From Argopecten irradians (taxonomy: Eukaryota; Mollusca; Bivalvia; Pectinida; Pectinidae), in the NCBI RefSeq assembly GCF_041381155.1, contig NC_091134.1, positions 40,135,338 through 40,199,337 on the forward strand: DNA of 64,000 nt, read 5' to 3'. Under the pieces are notes generated by a model. It was not told the DNA's origin. It did not search any database and was given only the letters and a program-made list of their open reading frames with translations. Both the position numbers and the translations under genes were made by a program. Each line of letters begins with the position of its first letter. Within the stretch, counting starts at the first letter, position 1. This document shows, one piece after another, positions 24,125-35,059 of the stretch.

Positions 24125-25099
24125 ATGGATAACAGTAGTTGTGATTCGGCATTATTACCACCAATAGAAAGTAGAAGGCAAAGATCCAGATCTAGAGATT
24201 ATTGTATGACGTTGCTGTTAGAAATGTTTCATCAGTGGCTGTTCTTCAGAATAGATGCCAACGAAGACGACACTACATTTTCCCCTGTGGAATTGAACTT
24301 CTTCGATGACGAAGCCAATCGATATAATCTTTTGGAAAGGAGAGAGAGAGCAGGAGAAAATTTTAAATGTCTGGATCTTTATTTTGCGGCAAACTCCGAC
24401 ATCCTCATGGGGAGAATTGAATCGGCTGAAATGCATGTACGTAAGGGATTCAAAACTGCAAAAAGAGGCGTGAAGACCTCTTTATATTATTTACTCCTGG
24501 CATCACCTCTGGCCCGAATACACCACATGAGAAGGGATATTCAAGCTCTTCAATATCAACTTGATATTTGCTTTCAGATTATAGAAATATCAGGGCGAAC
24601 AATGCCAGGAAGTATTCTTGGTTGGCTTTTTTATATGAAAGCTAGGGCGGAAACCAATACCGCTGAAGTTATACGTTATTTTAAGCGCGCAATCGATGCT
24701 TTCAAAACCAGTGTGACACAAGACAAAGACTTTGGAACAGGTCATGCCTTGTGCAGACTTGCCATAGCCATATTAGGATGTGGCGAAGAAGCTGATACCG
24801 TTGATTCAGTTGTCACACCAACTCCCTCAAAACTGAGGGAAGTAAAGGGGTACTTTGAAAGGTTAGAAGAGATGGAAATAGAGCAATGCATTGTTATCAA
24901 AATACTATTTTTGATGGCAAAATCCGACTACTACACTCGGACATTAAACCCTGTAGAGGCGTTGAAGAATGCCGAACATGCTCATAAGATGGCGGTGAAA
25001 TGGCAATGCCTGGAGTTTGTTGAAGTGACAAAGAAGCGGAAAGAGGTCTATGCTGCCAAAGTGCCCGGTAAATACCATTTTCATTTAAGTTCAAACTAG
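24125..25099 (+). CDS. TPR-only family protein, 324 residues
   Basis: This intact ORF starts at an ATG four bases after a good splice acceptor. An N-terminal basic patch RRQRSRSR (17-24) is followed by a hydrophobic stretch MTLLLEMFHQWLFF (28-41) that might touch a membrane. Then comes the family start block FSPVELNFFDDEANRYNLL (52-70). Helical pairs follow: LYFAANSDILMGRIESAEMH, LLLASPLARI, SILGWLFYMKA (163-173), AEVIRYFKRAIDAF, and LGCGEEADTVDSVVTPTPS (217-235). The end block is MAKSDYYTRT (264-273) then ALKNAEHAHKMA. The alternating A/G/L/Y spacing is TPR-like. It lacks the linker loop found in the CARD protein and the 16646 protein. No CARD is present. It may bind the same partner as the CARD protein's tail; that is inference. 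Confidence 0.8.
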   Translation: MDNSSCDSALLPPIESRRQRSRSRDYCMTLLLEMFHQWLFFRIDANEDDTTFSPVELNFFDDEANRYNLLERRERAGENFKCLDLYFAANSDILMGRIESAEMHVRKGFKTAKRGVKTSLYYLLLASPLARIHHMRRDIQALQYQLDICFQIIEISGRTMPGSILGWLFYMKARAETNTAEVIRYFKRAIDAFKTSVTQDKDFGTGHALCRLAIAILGCGEEADTVDSVVTPTPSKLREVKGYFERLEEMEIEQCIVIKILFLMAKSDYYTRTLNPVEALKNAEHAHKMAVKWQCLEFVEVTKKRKEVYAAKVPGKYHFHLSSN

Positions 25100-26720
25100 C
25101 CATTTTCTTGTTCACACTTTCTTCATATCCTTTGCCTTAAAGTTTTGAACCAATAACTTAATATTCTTTTAACAAATATGTAACTCAGTTTTCTATTTCG
25201 CTTGATCATAATATCAATATACATTATTAATCGATTGATATCATTCTCTTCAGAAGAAGAAAAGCAGCCTAAACACATGGGTGACATTATCATTCGACGC
25301 CCTACTAACTGTGCCATTGCATTTGGGGAAAGTGCTCAAGCCAAGCAGGTGTTTAATGATTAGACGGTAGACTCCCGAACATCTTTTTACCATCCTTCAT
25401 CTGAAAGCAGGCACTCAAGTCACTCATATTCGCGGATTTAATGAGTTTCTTGATCTTGTGGTATTTGCCTTAACTTCAACTTAGATGAGTGTTATGCATC
25501 ACAGCGTGATGTATTACACAGGTTCACATGTTTACGTTGTCAATGTGACTACAACATAGTAAATCCATCCTATTGTACATTTGAGATGAGTCGCGGTGTT
25601 TGGTCGGAAGCAAACTGTATTGACTACCGGCTTTAAAATGTAGTGTCATTTGAACATAGGAATACTGCAATATTTATTTTGATTTTAACGCCGGGGAGTA
25701 TTGTGGTTTGGATGAAGTGCTGGACATTAAAGAACTAGTACTTGACTATGACATGGAAATATATGAAAATTGACTGTGAGATTTGTTTTCCCCATTTAGT
25801 GAGCAGAACCTCTGAAACTTGAGGTTAAAAACATTCAATATTTTGTTTTGTTTATTGCATCCCATTGTATTAACATGGTTGTGTTTTGATTAATCATCGG
25901 AGAACTATGTCTTACTTTTATCAAGGCCTTTTTTGTCGTATGGTCATTGATTAGTTCAGAAACCCTCATTATTTGAACTTGAAAGCAATGAGAAGGGTAA
26001 GAATGTTTGGGTTATTTAAGTACCGTTTAAATTTTCATTCATAAAGCGGAGGGTTTTATGTATTTTAATGGTATAGACCACATTGACCCTCGCGGGAATA
26101 ACCCTTGCTGATATTATTAACTTAATTTAATGACTATTTTTCGCAACCATTCAAAAGAAATATACCAATTTGCTGCAAATGGTGACGTTAGGATCCCATG
26201 GTATCAAAATATTATATATCACATTATAGATTCTTGTAAACAAAAAAGGAATTGGTCATATTCCTTATATTCCTTTATCTTCTTTGTCATTTCGATACCT
26301 TGTTTTTATTTTTGCTTTTATTTTTTATTTATTTATTTTTTTTTGGGGGGGGGGGGCGGGTGTGATTTTGTTTTTATTTATTTATTTATTTAATTTCAAA
26401 CATTCGTGTATAATAGATATAAAGATCCTGGAACCAAATAATTGCAGATAGACATTGTTATTGTCATGTTCACCTGACTATCTTTCAAGCAACAGTATGG
26501 TTTAACTATTTGAACATCATTTACTTTTGTGACAGTCATGTACATTCGAATTTGGCACAAATGTAGAACAACGCTTATAATAACACTTAATGAATATAAA
26601 TTGCTTACATATTTTGCGTATAAATATTTTCTAAAATCCTTATATCAATTTATAAAAGGTATGCCCCAAAAATGTCTAGTTTTCCAATTGACTCAAACAG
26701 TTGCTTTAAATAAATTCCGT
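25100..26720. other. Non-coding region downstream of the fourth TPR gene
   Basis: No gene is seen. A poly-T/poly-G tract (about 26310-26360, twelve consecutive G) stands out. ORFs at 26130-26393 and 26529-26849 are low-complexity or run into a MITE. Confidence 0.5.
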
Positions 26721-27125
26721 TTAAAGGCCCACTACATTTCCGGAGCAAATTCTATAGGTTTCTTAAAAACATTAATAACACAAGAAAATACATATCGATG
26801 GTTTAAGATGAGGTTACAACACCAAACAAATGCAAGATTTCCTGGGTAATATATGAACTGTGGAGATTCATTTCGCTGTTTTGCCGTCTGGCGCAGTAGT
26901 ATTCAACTACCGCCCGGTAATTAGGACGTCGGTGGGAAACATAAGACGACCCGCGTTATGAAAATTAACATTTTATTTATTTTAATTATTTTGTTCAGGA
27001 GAAGATGATGAGTGTAGTATTAACGGTAAGTTAATAACTTTTGCGACTCTACACAATTATCGATCTCGTTTTACATTCCCATTTTAAAAATTAAAAGCCG
27101 TTTCGGAAAGGTAGTGGGCCTTTAA
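26721..27125. mobile_element. MITE, 'AAAGGCCCACTAC' family, copy 1
   Basis: Terminal inverted repeats ttaaaggcccactacatttc / ggaaaggtagtgggccttta flank about 405 bases. The interior (cttaaaaacattaataaca, gatgaggttacaacaccaaa, aaattaacattttatttatt) matches 43362-43776 along its whole length. The ends read TTTAAA...TTTAAA, compatible with a TTAA or TA target duplication. Confidence 0.85.
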
Positions 27126-27448
27126 AAAAAACCAAAAACATTTGGTTCCTTGATCTACATATAAAGACTTTGTTTAAACTTGTATTGCATGTATTGCATA
27201 GCCATATTTTATAATTTGGAACCAGTATCACCAGATAAATTTAATACTGTTAGATAGTTTTGTACTGATTGTATGACTATATTTGTTATTTACTTACATA
27301 TTAAAGATATATGTGCCGTATTTTTCATACTCACGAATCAAGATGAGCTTTTGATATGTTATTTATTACCAAAAGTTACCAACATTTTGAGAATTACAGT
27401 ATTTTCAATGCTTACGTTTTAATTTTACGAGTACATATAAGAGCTGAA

Positions 27449-27480
27449 AATGATTTTTGGCAGTACTGCCAAAAATCATT
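27449..27480. repeat. Perfect 32-base palindrome
   Basis: The half-site aatgatttttggcagt is followed by its exact reverse complement with no spacer. Outer arms gtacatat / atatgtac flank it, with a nine-base bulge on the left. Confidence 0.85.
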
Positions 27481-30126
27481 ATATGTACATCTATAGTGAA
27501 GTGAAATGAGTACATACGGTCGGACCATAAAGCCAAATCGTGGTCTACAATTTCATTTAGCATTTTTATAATGTTATTAGTCATTGTAAAGTGATTTCTG
27601 CAGGTATGTTTCCATATAAACATACATAAGGCATAAAAACCAACAATTTTACAGTACTTAAATTCTGTGTTGCAACTATAACGTTTGTCAGACATCTGAA
27701 ACCATTTGAATGATTTTCACGGCTTAATTAATCAAACCTTGCGGTTTTCAATAGATTAATGAAGAAAAAATAACATGTCAAAATTTTCGTCCAGTTACGG
27801 CACATACATGTATAACTTTAAATGTTGAAATTCGGTTAATAAATCACATTGATTTGACACCAGCTTCATTGATTTCATACTGAGCCACATATTCTGTAAA
27901 ATTAAAAATTATATTAACTATATCAACTTATAGATTGAGTCTAGGTAAAGAGGCACTGTACTTGATAAACTGGCTTTAATTGACAGCGCATAAGAAAATC
28001 GTGAGCAGTTCAAAATTTTAGGTCAATTTGGCCTGAACAAATGATGATATAAATTGAGATCAAAGTTTCACTTCAAACCTATTTTAATTTCATGTCTTTT
28101 TGTGAATCTTACCTGGAATTGAAATAAAAATTGTGAAATTTATTAACCATGAATCGACCTTCTTCTTTGTGTAAAATTGGCTTGAAATAGGAATTAATTA
28201 ACAGGAGGAAATTCCTTCTGTGTAGCTTACTTATACTAATAATAGCTTACTATATTTTTCTAAATTACAATCGCGCAAATTGTTGTGATTTTGATAATGT
28301 ATTAATAGATAAAAGGAAAAAATCCTTTCAATAACTTTTTCGATATAAAACAATAGTTATCTGGTACTATTTGTAACATTGTCAGAGTCTGATAAAAACT
28401 CTATATTTTTATGATAAAAGCATTTTTTCTAAAATACACTATAATATTAATTTTGTTTAATATTCTGATTATTACAGGTTTGCTGCCGAATAATAATATA
28501 TATCTTTAGAGATCAGTCAAGCAAAAATGTTATTAGATGACGCAATGTCATATCAGCTACCAGACAATTAAACCGTGTAATTCTATATATGGTAACTTAG
28601 TTCATTGGAACATACAGTGTATCAGAAATCGTAATCAACAAGGATTTCTAAAGGCCCGCTACTATTGCGAAACAAAATATATATAGATATAATATACTAG
28701 TGCCACCGAACCGAGAAAAGTGGTTAACAGTTATATCATTTGACGCGCAATACAACTCTAAAGATACCATTTTCAATTCTTTTTGTTTTGAATTCAATAA
28801 GCATTTATGGTTACAATAAACATACATAGGACAACATATTACATTCGTGCAAGATGGCGGAGAACACAGTCGATGTAATGCAACACAAAGTATGATACAT
28901 TTCAATAAATATTTGTTAATATTTTCCACGATTAAACAAAAATTAGTATGTATTATATAATACCAGTTAAAACTGCAGTTTTAAAAAATACAAATGTACA
29001 TGATTTAGTAACACATAAACGACACGAGGTATTGGTAATGAGAGAACTGATGTGCAATTTGCTAGGTTAAAATTGTGTTAAATACATGTACAGTATACAT
29101 TAAATACACTGATAACTATTTAATATAGTGCAAAGAAGTAATTCTAACGTTGCGGACAAAGTGTTGTATGCTTTTCGAGGCGATCTGCCCCTTTTAACTT
29201 TCTTTTAGCTGTTGCAAAATTAATTATTTTCCAACATTTCTTATTGTTTTTACATTGGCATTGCAAAACAAATCGGTTATTTTGTTAACAGATGACGATG
29301 AAAATATGGTTTTATATCAATATCTTCAGAGAATTGAACAGTTTTGTCCGCATAGATGATTCCTCTAGGTCATACATACTCGCCAAGTAGTTTTACACGA
29401 GATTTGACACTTAGTATCTACAAAGGTTTAATAGCATTTAACAACCGTCCCCTCACCCCTGATTTCCAAACTTTAGCCATAGAAAGAATGCCATTGCAAG
29501 TATACAGCAATATAAAGATAATAAGAGATCTCGGCTTGAAATTAAAGCGATATTAGGGATAAAACAGCAATTACAGAAGCCAAGGCTCTTACAATGTAGG
29601 CCATGAATTGGAAAAGCTTATACTTGAGGTTTTAGGATAAATAAATTATAATGTGGTACAGGTTTTAAGCTTTCCGATTTATTACTAAAAAGTCATATTA
29701 TAAATCTAGATACTGAATCCAAGGAAATTTAGCAATTCAAAAGAAAGAGAGACAGTGAAACCTAAATAAAAAATAGACAAAGAAAGTTCTATATGCATGT
29801 CAAAAGTAGTTAACGTTATATTCCAATTCGTTTAATTAGAATATGATTATGACTAAATTGCATGAATTATGTACGAAAGGTCGATGTATTGTGGAGTAAG
29901 ATAACGATTGTTCATAAAAACCACAAAACACACTTACATTGACATAAGAAGCATTAATGACCAAAAAATGCATCAAAAGCGACCATCACAATAATTTCAA
30001 TGACATCCATTTGTTGAATGTTGTAAATATATTTCTCTACACTATGTATTCATTCAATTTGAAGTTTGAAACTAGATCAGCTGAACGTTTGTGTGTTAAT
30101 ACGCATGTCCAGAATTTACGCGACGC

Positions 30127-30218
30127 TCGACAACGCGACAACTCGACGGCGACGCTCGATAATATCGGCGATAATATCGCTCTGTCGCCGTCGAGTTGTC
30201 GCGATCTCGCGTTGTCGA
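30127..30218. repeat. GC-rich cruciform-forming inverted repeat
   Basis: Perfect 20-base arms cgcgacaactcgacggcgac (30134-30153) and its reverse complement (30184-30203) enclose a 30-base core with repeated gataatatcg. Outer arms tcgacaacgcga / tcgcgttgtcga extend it, with eight extra bases on the right. CpG density is very high against an AT-rich background. Confidence 0.85.
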
Positions 30219-30688
30219 CCTTAAATTGACAGGGCGATATTACGATATTAGTAAATGGCACTAACGATATTAGGGATAAAACAGCAATTACATGTACCCT
30301 GCAGATAGAGCGTTAATTTGTTTACGAGTTGCTTCCCTTGTAATAGCTCTTTCTTGTAAACAGAACCACGTGTAGAGACAGCGTAGGCCAGATGAATGTT
30401 GAATTATGGACAAATGTACACAGTGAACTGTCCCCTCCTGGGTCAGAGGTCAAACAGGTGAAAAGGGATGTGACTTATTATCATTATGGCTGCGACGGGG
30501 TTGATGATAGGGTAAGGCATTGTGGTATCTACATCAAATAGTAGGACTGTCTGCATGGCATCAGTTGATGAAAGGATGACAAGTATAGGCCTACTTATTT
30601 TACTCGTAATTTGGGTTCACGTGTGCATGTAGTATGCCTACGCACGTAGTATGCCTACATGTAAATATATAATATATACGATTAGCTT

Positions 30689-31577
30689 CTTGATCTATGT
30701 CAATGACATGCCAGACATGCTAAACTGTACAATTAAACTTTTTGCTGACGACACAAAGTTATACTCTAAAATCAACAATATGGATGATAGACAAAACCTG
30801 CAGCACAACATAGACCAAATGTGTAAATGGACACAGACCTGGCTAATGAAACTTAATACATCCAAATGTAAATACCTGGAGATAGGCAGATCTCAAGGAA
30901 ACCATGTTTATACTATTAGTCAAGATGGCATCGCAACACCAGTACAAAAAGTAGAGTCGGAAAAGGATTTAGGAGTGAACATTGACCAAAACCTGCAGTT
31001 CTCAATTCATGCCAACTCGTCAAGCTCAAAGGCCAACAAAATCATCGGTCTAATGTTTAGATCATTCTCATATATGAGCCCTCAAATGTTCCTGGCACTG
31101 TATAAATCACTTATTCGTCCAATTGTGGAATACGCAACACCAGTATCCTCACCACACCTGGTCAGAGACATGACCGTCATTGAAAATGTACAAAGACGAG
31201 CAACAAAAAGGATACCGTGTTTAAAGCATCTATCCTACCAAGATCGCTTAAAGAGTCTAAGTCTACCAACACTTCAATATCGTAGAGAGCGCGCAGATAT
31301 CATCCAAACCTACAAAATTCTAAATCATTTGGACATACTGAACGTTGAGTCACTATTCGATGAAATTGGACGAACTTCAACAAGGGGGCACTCCAGAAAA
31401 CTATATAAAAGGCAATTCAGACTGGGAAAATCAGGCCACTTCTTCAGCAACAGAGTTATCAACATCTGGAATTCTCTACCAGAGGAAGTGGTGTGTTCAC
31501 CATCTCTTAACACCTTCAAGTCAAGACTCAATAAGTACTGGAAAAACCACCCAGCAAAATTTCAACCATCTTTCTGA
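30689..31577 (+). mobile_element. 5'-truncated CR1/L2-type LINE, reverse transcriptase C-terminal part
   Basis: The ORF covers about 296 residues from the motif FLIYVNDMP through LFADDTKLYSKI (catalytic ADD box) to the C-terminal region: EKDLGVNID, RPIVEYATPV, NVQRRATKRIPCL, LPTLQYRRERADIIQTYKIL, WNSLPEEVV. These are typical of CR1/L2/Jockey-like non-LTR retrotransposons. The endonuclease and the N-terminal half of the RT are missing, as expected for 5' truncation during insertion. The remaining frame has no stops, so the insertion is fairly young. A stop at 31575-31577 is followed by a short 3' region whose end I cannot fix. Confidence 0.85.
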
Positions 31578-32530
31578 CAAAATTGTATAAATCGGGTGAA
31601 TAAATTACTCACAGGAATGGACAGCAAACCCTGTGATATTCTAAATCCATGGAAACTTTTTAATCAGTGTTTTTATCAGTGTCTGGCACTTATATATGTG
31701 TCGGTATCTCATTACTATGAGATTAAGTAACATTATGTATATATATATCTCCTGTTCCCCTAACAACGGAAAAGGATTTCAACATTAATGAAATGACTGT
31801 ATATACATTATTTTAAGCAACCGGAAGTCCATAGTACGCGTTAGGAGTACACAATGTCATTGTTTGAAGAAACTTTTAATACATCTCCACAAGCTAGTCT
31901 TAGCTTACCAATGATGTCAATTGAGCGAATACTGAGCGAATAGCGAATACTGTTGTAAAACGATGGGCTTACCGCCATGCATCTGATAAGTACCACCAAA
32001 CCAAAATGCTGCTATCCAATATCGGTGGCCACTCAACACTGTTCAAACTGCATGGTGTCTGATTGAATTGTGTCACTTAGGTCATTAATTAAATCAAGTT
32101 ATACATGTAATACTTTGTGCATATTGTACATATGTAGTAGGCTATATAGTAATGTCACTTCCTGGAGTGAAAAACAAATATATCCGAAGTCACTGATGTT
32201 CATGTATGTGGTGAACACGTGTATCATGTATGTGGTGTACACCTGTGTGCTGTAACTGACACAATCAACACATTCATACATATGTGAAGCGAAGGGGAGT
32301 AACTCTTACATATTTTAGGAGTTTCAACCACAGGCTTTCTGTTCTGTCCTAGTATTACAATAGACTATGTTCAGTTTTCAAAATTCATTCTCACCAGCAC
32401 TTCACCAGTAAAAATAAAGTAATTAACTCTAGAAAGTGACAAGTTAGAAGTTGTTTGACTTACTGTTGATTTTAAAATGGGGAAATTGTATTTTGTTATC
32501 GTTTGTCAGCGATCCGGGATAGTGTCGTGA

Positions 32531-32604
32531 TAGCCCGAGATACTCTGGCCCTGACACAAGACTTAGACATTATGACAGATAGATATCTGATTTATCTCGG
32601 GCTA
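32531..32604. repeat. Short palindromic element
   Basis: Perfect 12-base arms tagcccgagata / tatctcgggcta flank 50 bases. The phrase tagtgtcgtg occurs directly outside both arms. It is probably a tiny MITE or a remnant. Confidence 0.55.
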
Positions 32605-32859
32605 GTGTCGTGCACGTAGTTATAACTTACCATTCATGTTTGCTTTAATTAGGCGAAAAAGGATTCTGTTTATACTTAGAAGTGCTTGTGATTTAAAAAG
32701 GCCCTGGACTTTTATTACTTTAAAATATTTTTTTTTTTGCTTTTTTTTTATAATTCTTTTATTTTTTAAATCATATTGGTATTACAATTAATCATCTATA
32801 TTTAATATAATTTAATTCAATATGTTTTTTTATGCGATCACTTTTTCACACATACCTTT

Positions 32860-33012
32860 GTATATCTACACATACACGATCATACATATACATATACCCT
32901 TACATACACACACAGATACACATACATACACACCCTTACATATACACACACACCTACATATATACACACATGTATACATACATACATACATACATACATA
33001 CATAAACACACA
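32860..33012. repeat. CA/CATA simple-repeat tract
   Basis: It consists of interspersed acacac, acatac and (acat)n units, including about seven acat repeats near 32975-33003. ORFs on both strands here are artefacts of the repeat. Confidence 0.85.
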
Positions 33013-35059
33013 ATCAAGTACACCCTTACATACAACTTTAAAATATTCTTATTAAATGCATTCAAAGTACAAAAAAAAACAAAATCCTCCTCTCAAATTA
33101 CATTTACTTGCATGGGCACAGAGACTGATTTACATTTCAAGGTGGATACCAGTCGTTAGAATCGTGCATGTTCATGTTTTGAACGTATTTCATTACAAGT
33201 ATATTAAGTTTATATTTATCCTGGTTTAATTTTGTTCAATTTAGAATATAATGTGTTTTAAAATATAATGGATACTGTATGCTGGCAGAGTAGGGGGGAT
33301 TCAATTTGCTTTGGCTCTGTTACATAATGTGCACCACGACATGTCCATAGACGTGGATACCGTTATTGACATTTTCGATGCGCAAAAAAAAAAACCAACA
33401 ACAACAAAACAGGAGGATGTAAATAAGTGTGCAATTGAAGAGTTCATTTTTATATTCAATTTACATTAAGTCCCTTTTGTGCATACAATGAACTTTCTAA
33501 CTCCAATGAGAGTATTAACACTTGTATGCATAAAGAAATTGACTGTCTATTAAAACTTTTTCCTTACAAAATTATCAAAATTGCTCTACTATTTAATCGC
33601 AGAGTAATAGGAAAATCACCAAAGACACTGTCGAGTTTGGCAAAAAATACAGTGCATGTTAGCATTACGACAATTATAATTTCAAAATGTAGGTAATTTT
33701 CAATCTGCAAATTGATTCAATTACATAGTAAACACCCCCCTCCCCGCTAAACATAGCAAGTTAATTGATATAGGAATAGTGTTGACGACATCATTTCCAA
33801 TTTTAAGTGTTAACGACATCATTTTGATAAAACGTAGATATTATATCTTAATATGAGGATTATATACGTAATTCAAAATGAAACAGTGATTAATTACAAT
33901 ATGCAACACCATATAACAAAGTATTCAACATGCGACATCGGAAATATGCAGTAATTTGGATTATTTACAAAACCACACTTGATTGTGTGAACAATATCAG
34001 GCACTATTTTGATATTGTGTTGGAGTGTTTGAAGATACGGAGAGATTTATAACACAAATAACACTTGCTACAGTTACATGGAAATGTCTGGGGTACGATG
34101 CACTCATTGCCTTATTGAGATTGTCGTTATTTTTGACACAGCAAACCATTTTTTACACTGAAGCGAACAATTTTCCGCCATTTTAATTGCAACGACAACC
34201 AGGTATGTGACGTGGTTTCTCCCCCGTGATATTGACCAACTACTGGATTTTCTCAACACTTTCAATTTGTACAATTATTCAGGATAATGAGGACTGATTT
34301 TAAGATTTATTCTCCCTTTCAAGGGGGTTACATGGGGCAAATAGAAGATAAATCGAAAAAGTCAAGATCGAGGGGGTGTGGGGTGGGGGTTATTTTAGAA
34401 AATCTTGAGGACCCCCTCCCCCCCCTCCCCATTACGTTTCATCTTCCTACGCAAGCCAATGATATTCATTATTTTTATATGTTTAGAGACCCACAACGCC
34501 AAATTCATGTGATGTCAGTAAAGTTTAAGCACCAAAATTTGTTATGTCAAAATGTCTGCAGGGATATGCAATGTGATAAATCGCATGGACCGTGACTTGT
34601 TAATACAGAGAAATATTTACTTACACAAAACCAATGCAATAAAACTTGAGAAAGATGTTAGAGTCACGATCAGCAGGTAAGTGTTATTCAGTGCAGGCTA
34701 CGTTTGGTCACCAGACGACAATGAAACGGGGGCTCTAAATTAGAAATCAGCACGAATGTATGTTCATTGGGATGTGAGAGCACAATGGCTGTAGATGAAG
34801 AAAATCCGAGAGTCTGCCTACAGGTCTTTGATTCTGGTTACACCACTACTTGCAATACTGACCACAGGGATCTAATAATTAGTTTCAATTTATATTAAAC
34901 AGTTTTAGATGTTTTAGGGATCTAGATCAAAAATCGGTAAAATAACATTCTAATAGTAAGGATGGTAAACTAATTACAGAACATCAGATCTGTTAACGTT
35001 TAAACAATCTAACTTTTGATTTTTGATTATAAATTGAATATATACATTGCCGCTCCAAA

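Larger units (their letters stand above)
27126..30688. other. Non-coding region with palindromes
   Basis: No gene is recognised. ORFs at 27405-27695, 28648-28929 and 29356-29556 lack any domain. A partial MITE end (aaaggcccgctac) sits at about 28650. A weak inverted pair (gcggacaaa near 29154, tttgtccgc near 29344) may mark another small element. Two palindromes are listed separately. Confidence 0.45.
31578..35059. other. Non-coding region between two LINEs
   Basis: No gene is recognised. It contains a small inverted repeat (32531-32604), a CA/CATA-rich tract (32860-33012), and a purine/C-rich patch at 34360-34440 with runs of G and C. The ORF 34287-34595 crosses that patch and shows no domain. 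Part of 34600-35059 may be LINE 5' sequence too diverged to assign. Confidence 0.45.

Noticed and set aside
30037..30261. Overlapping ORFs on both strands around 30.1 kb
   Set aside because: Open on both strands only because of the symmetric CpG-rich palindrome.
32822..33065. Two ORFs on opposite strands encoding HTHT/YVYV-rich peptides
   Set aside because: Translations of a CA/CATA simple repeat.
34287..34595. 102-codon ORF before the L1-like LINE as LINE ORF1
   Set aside because: No coiled-coil or RNA-binding motif; it crosses a G/C homopolymer-rich patch and ends without relation to the RT frame.
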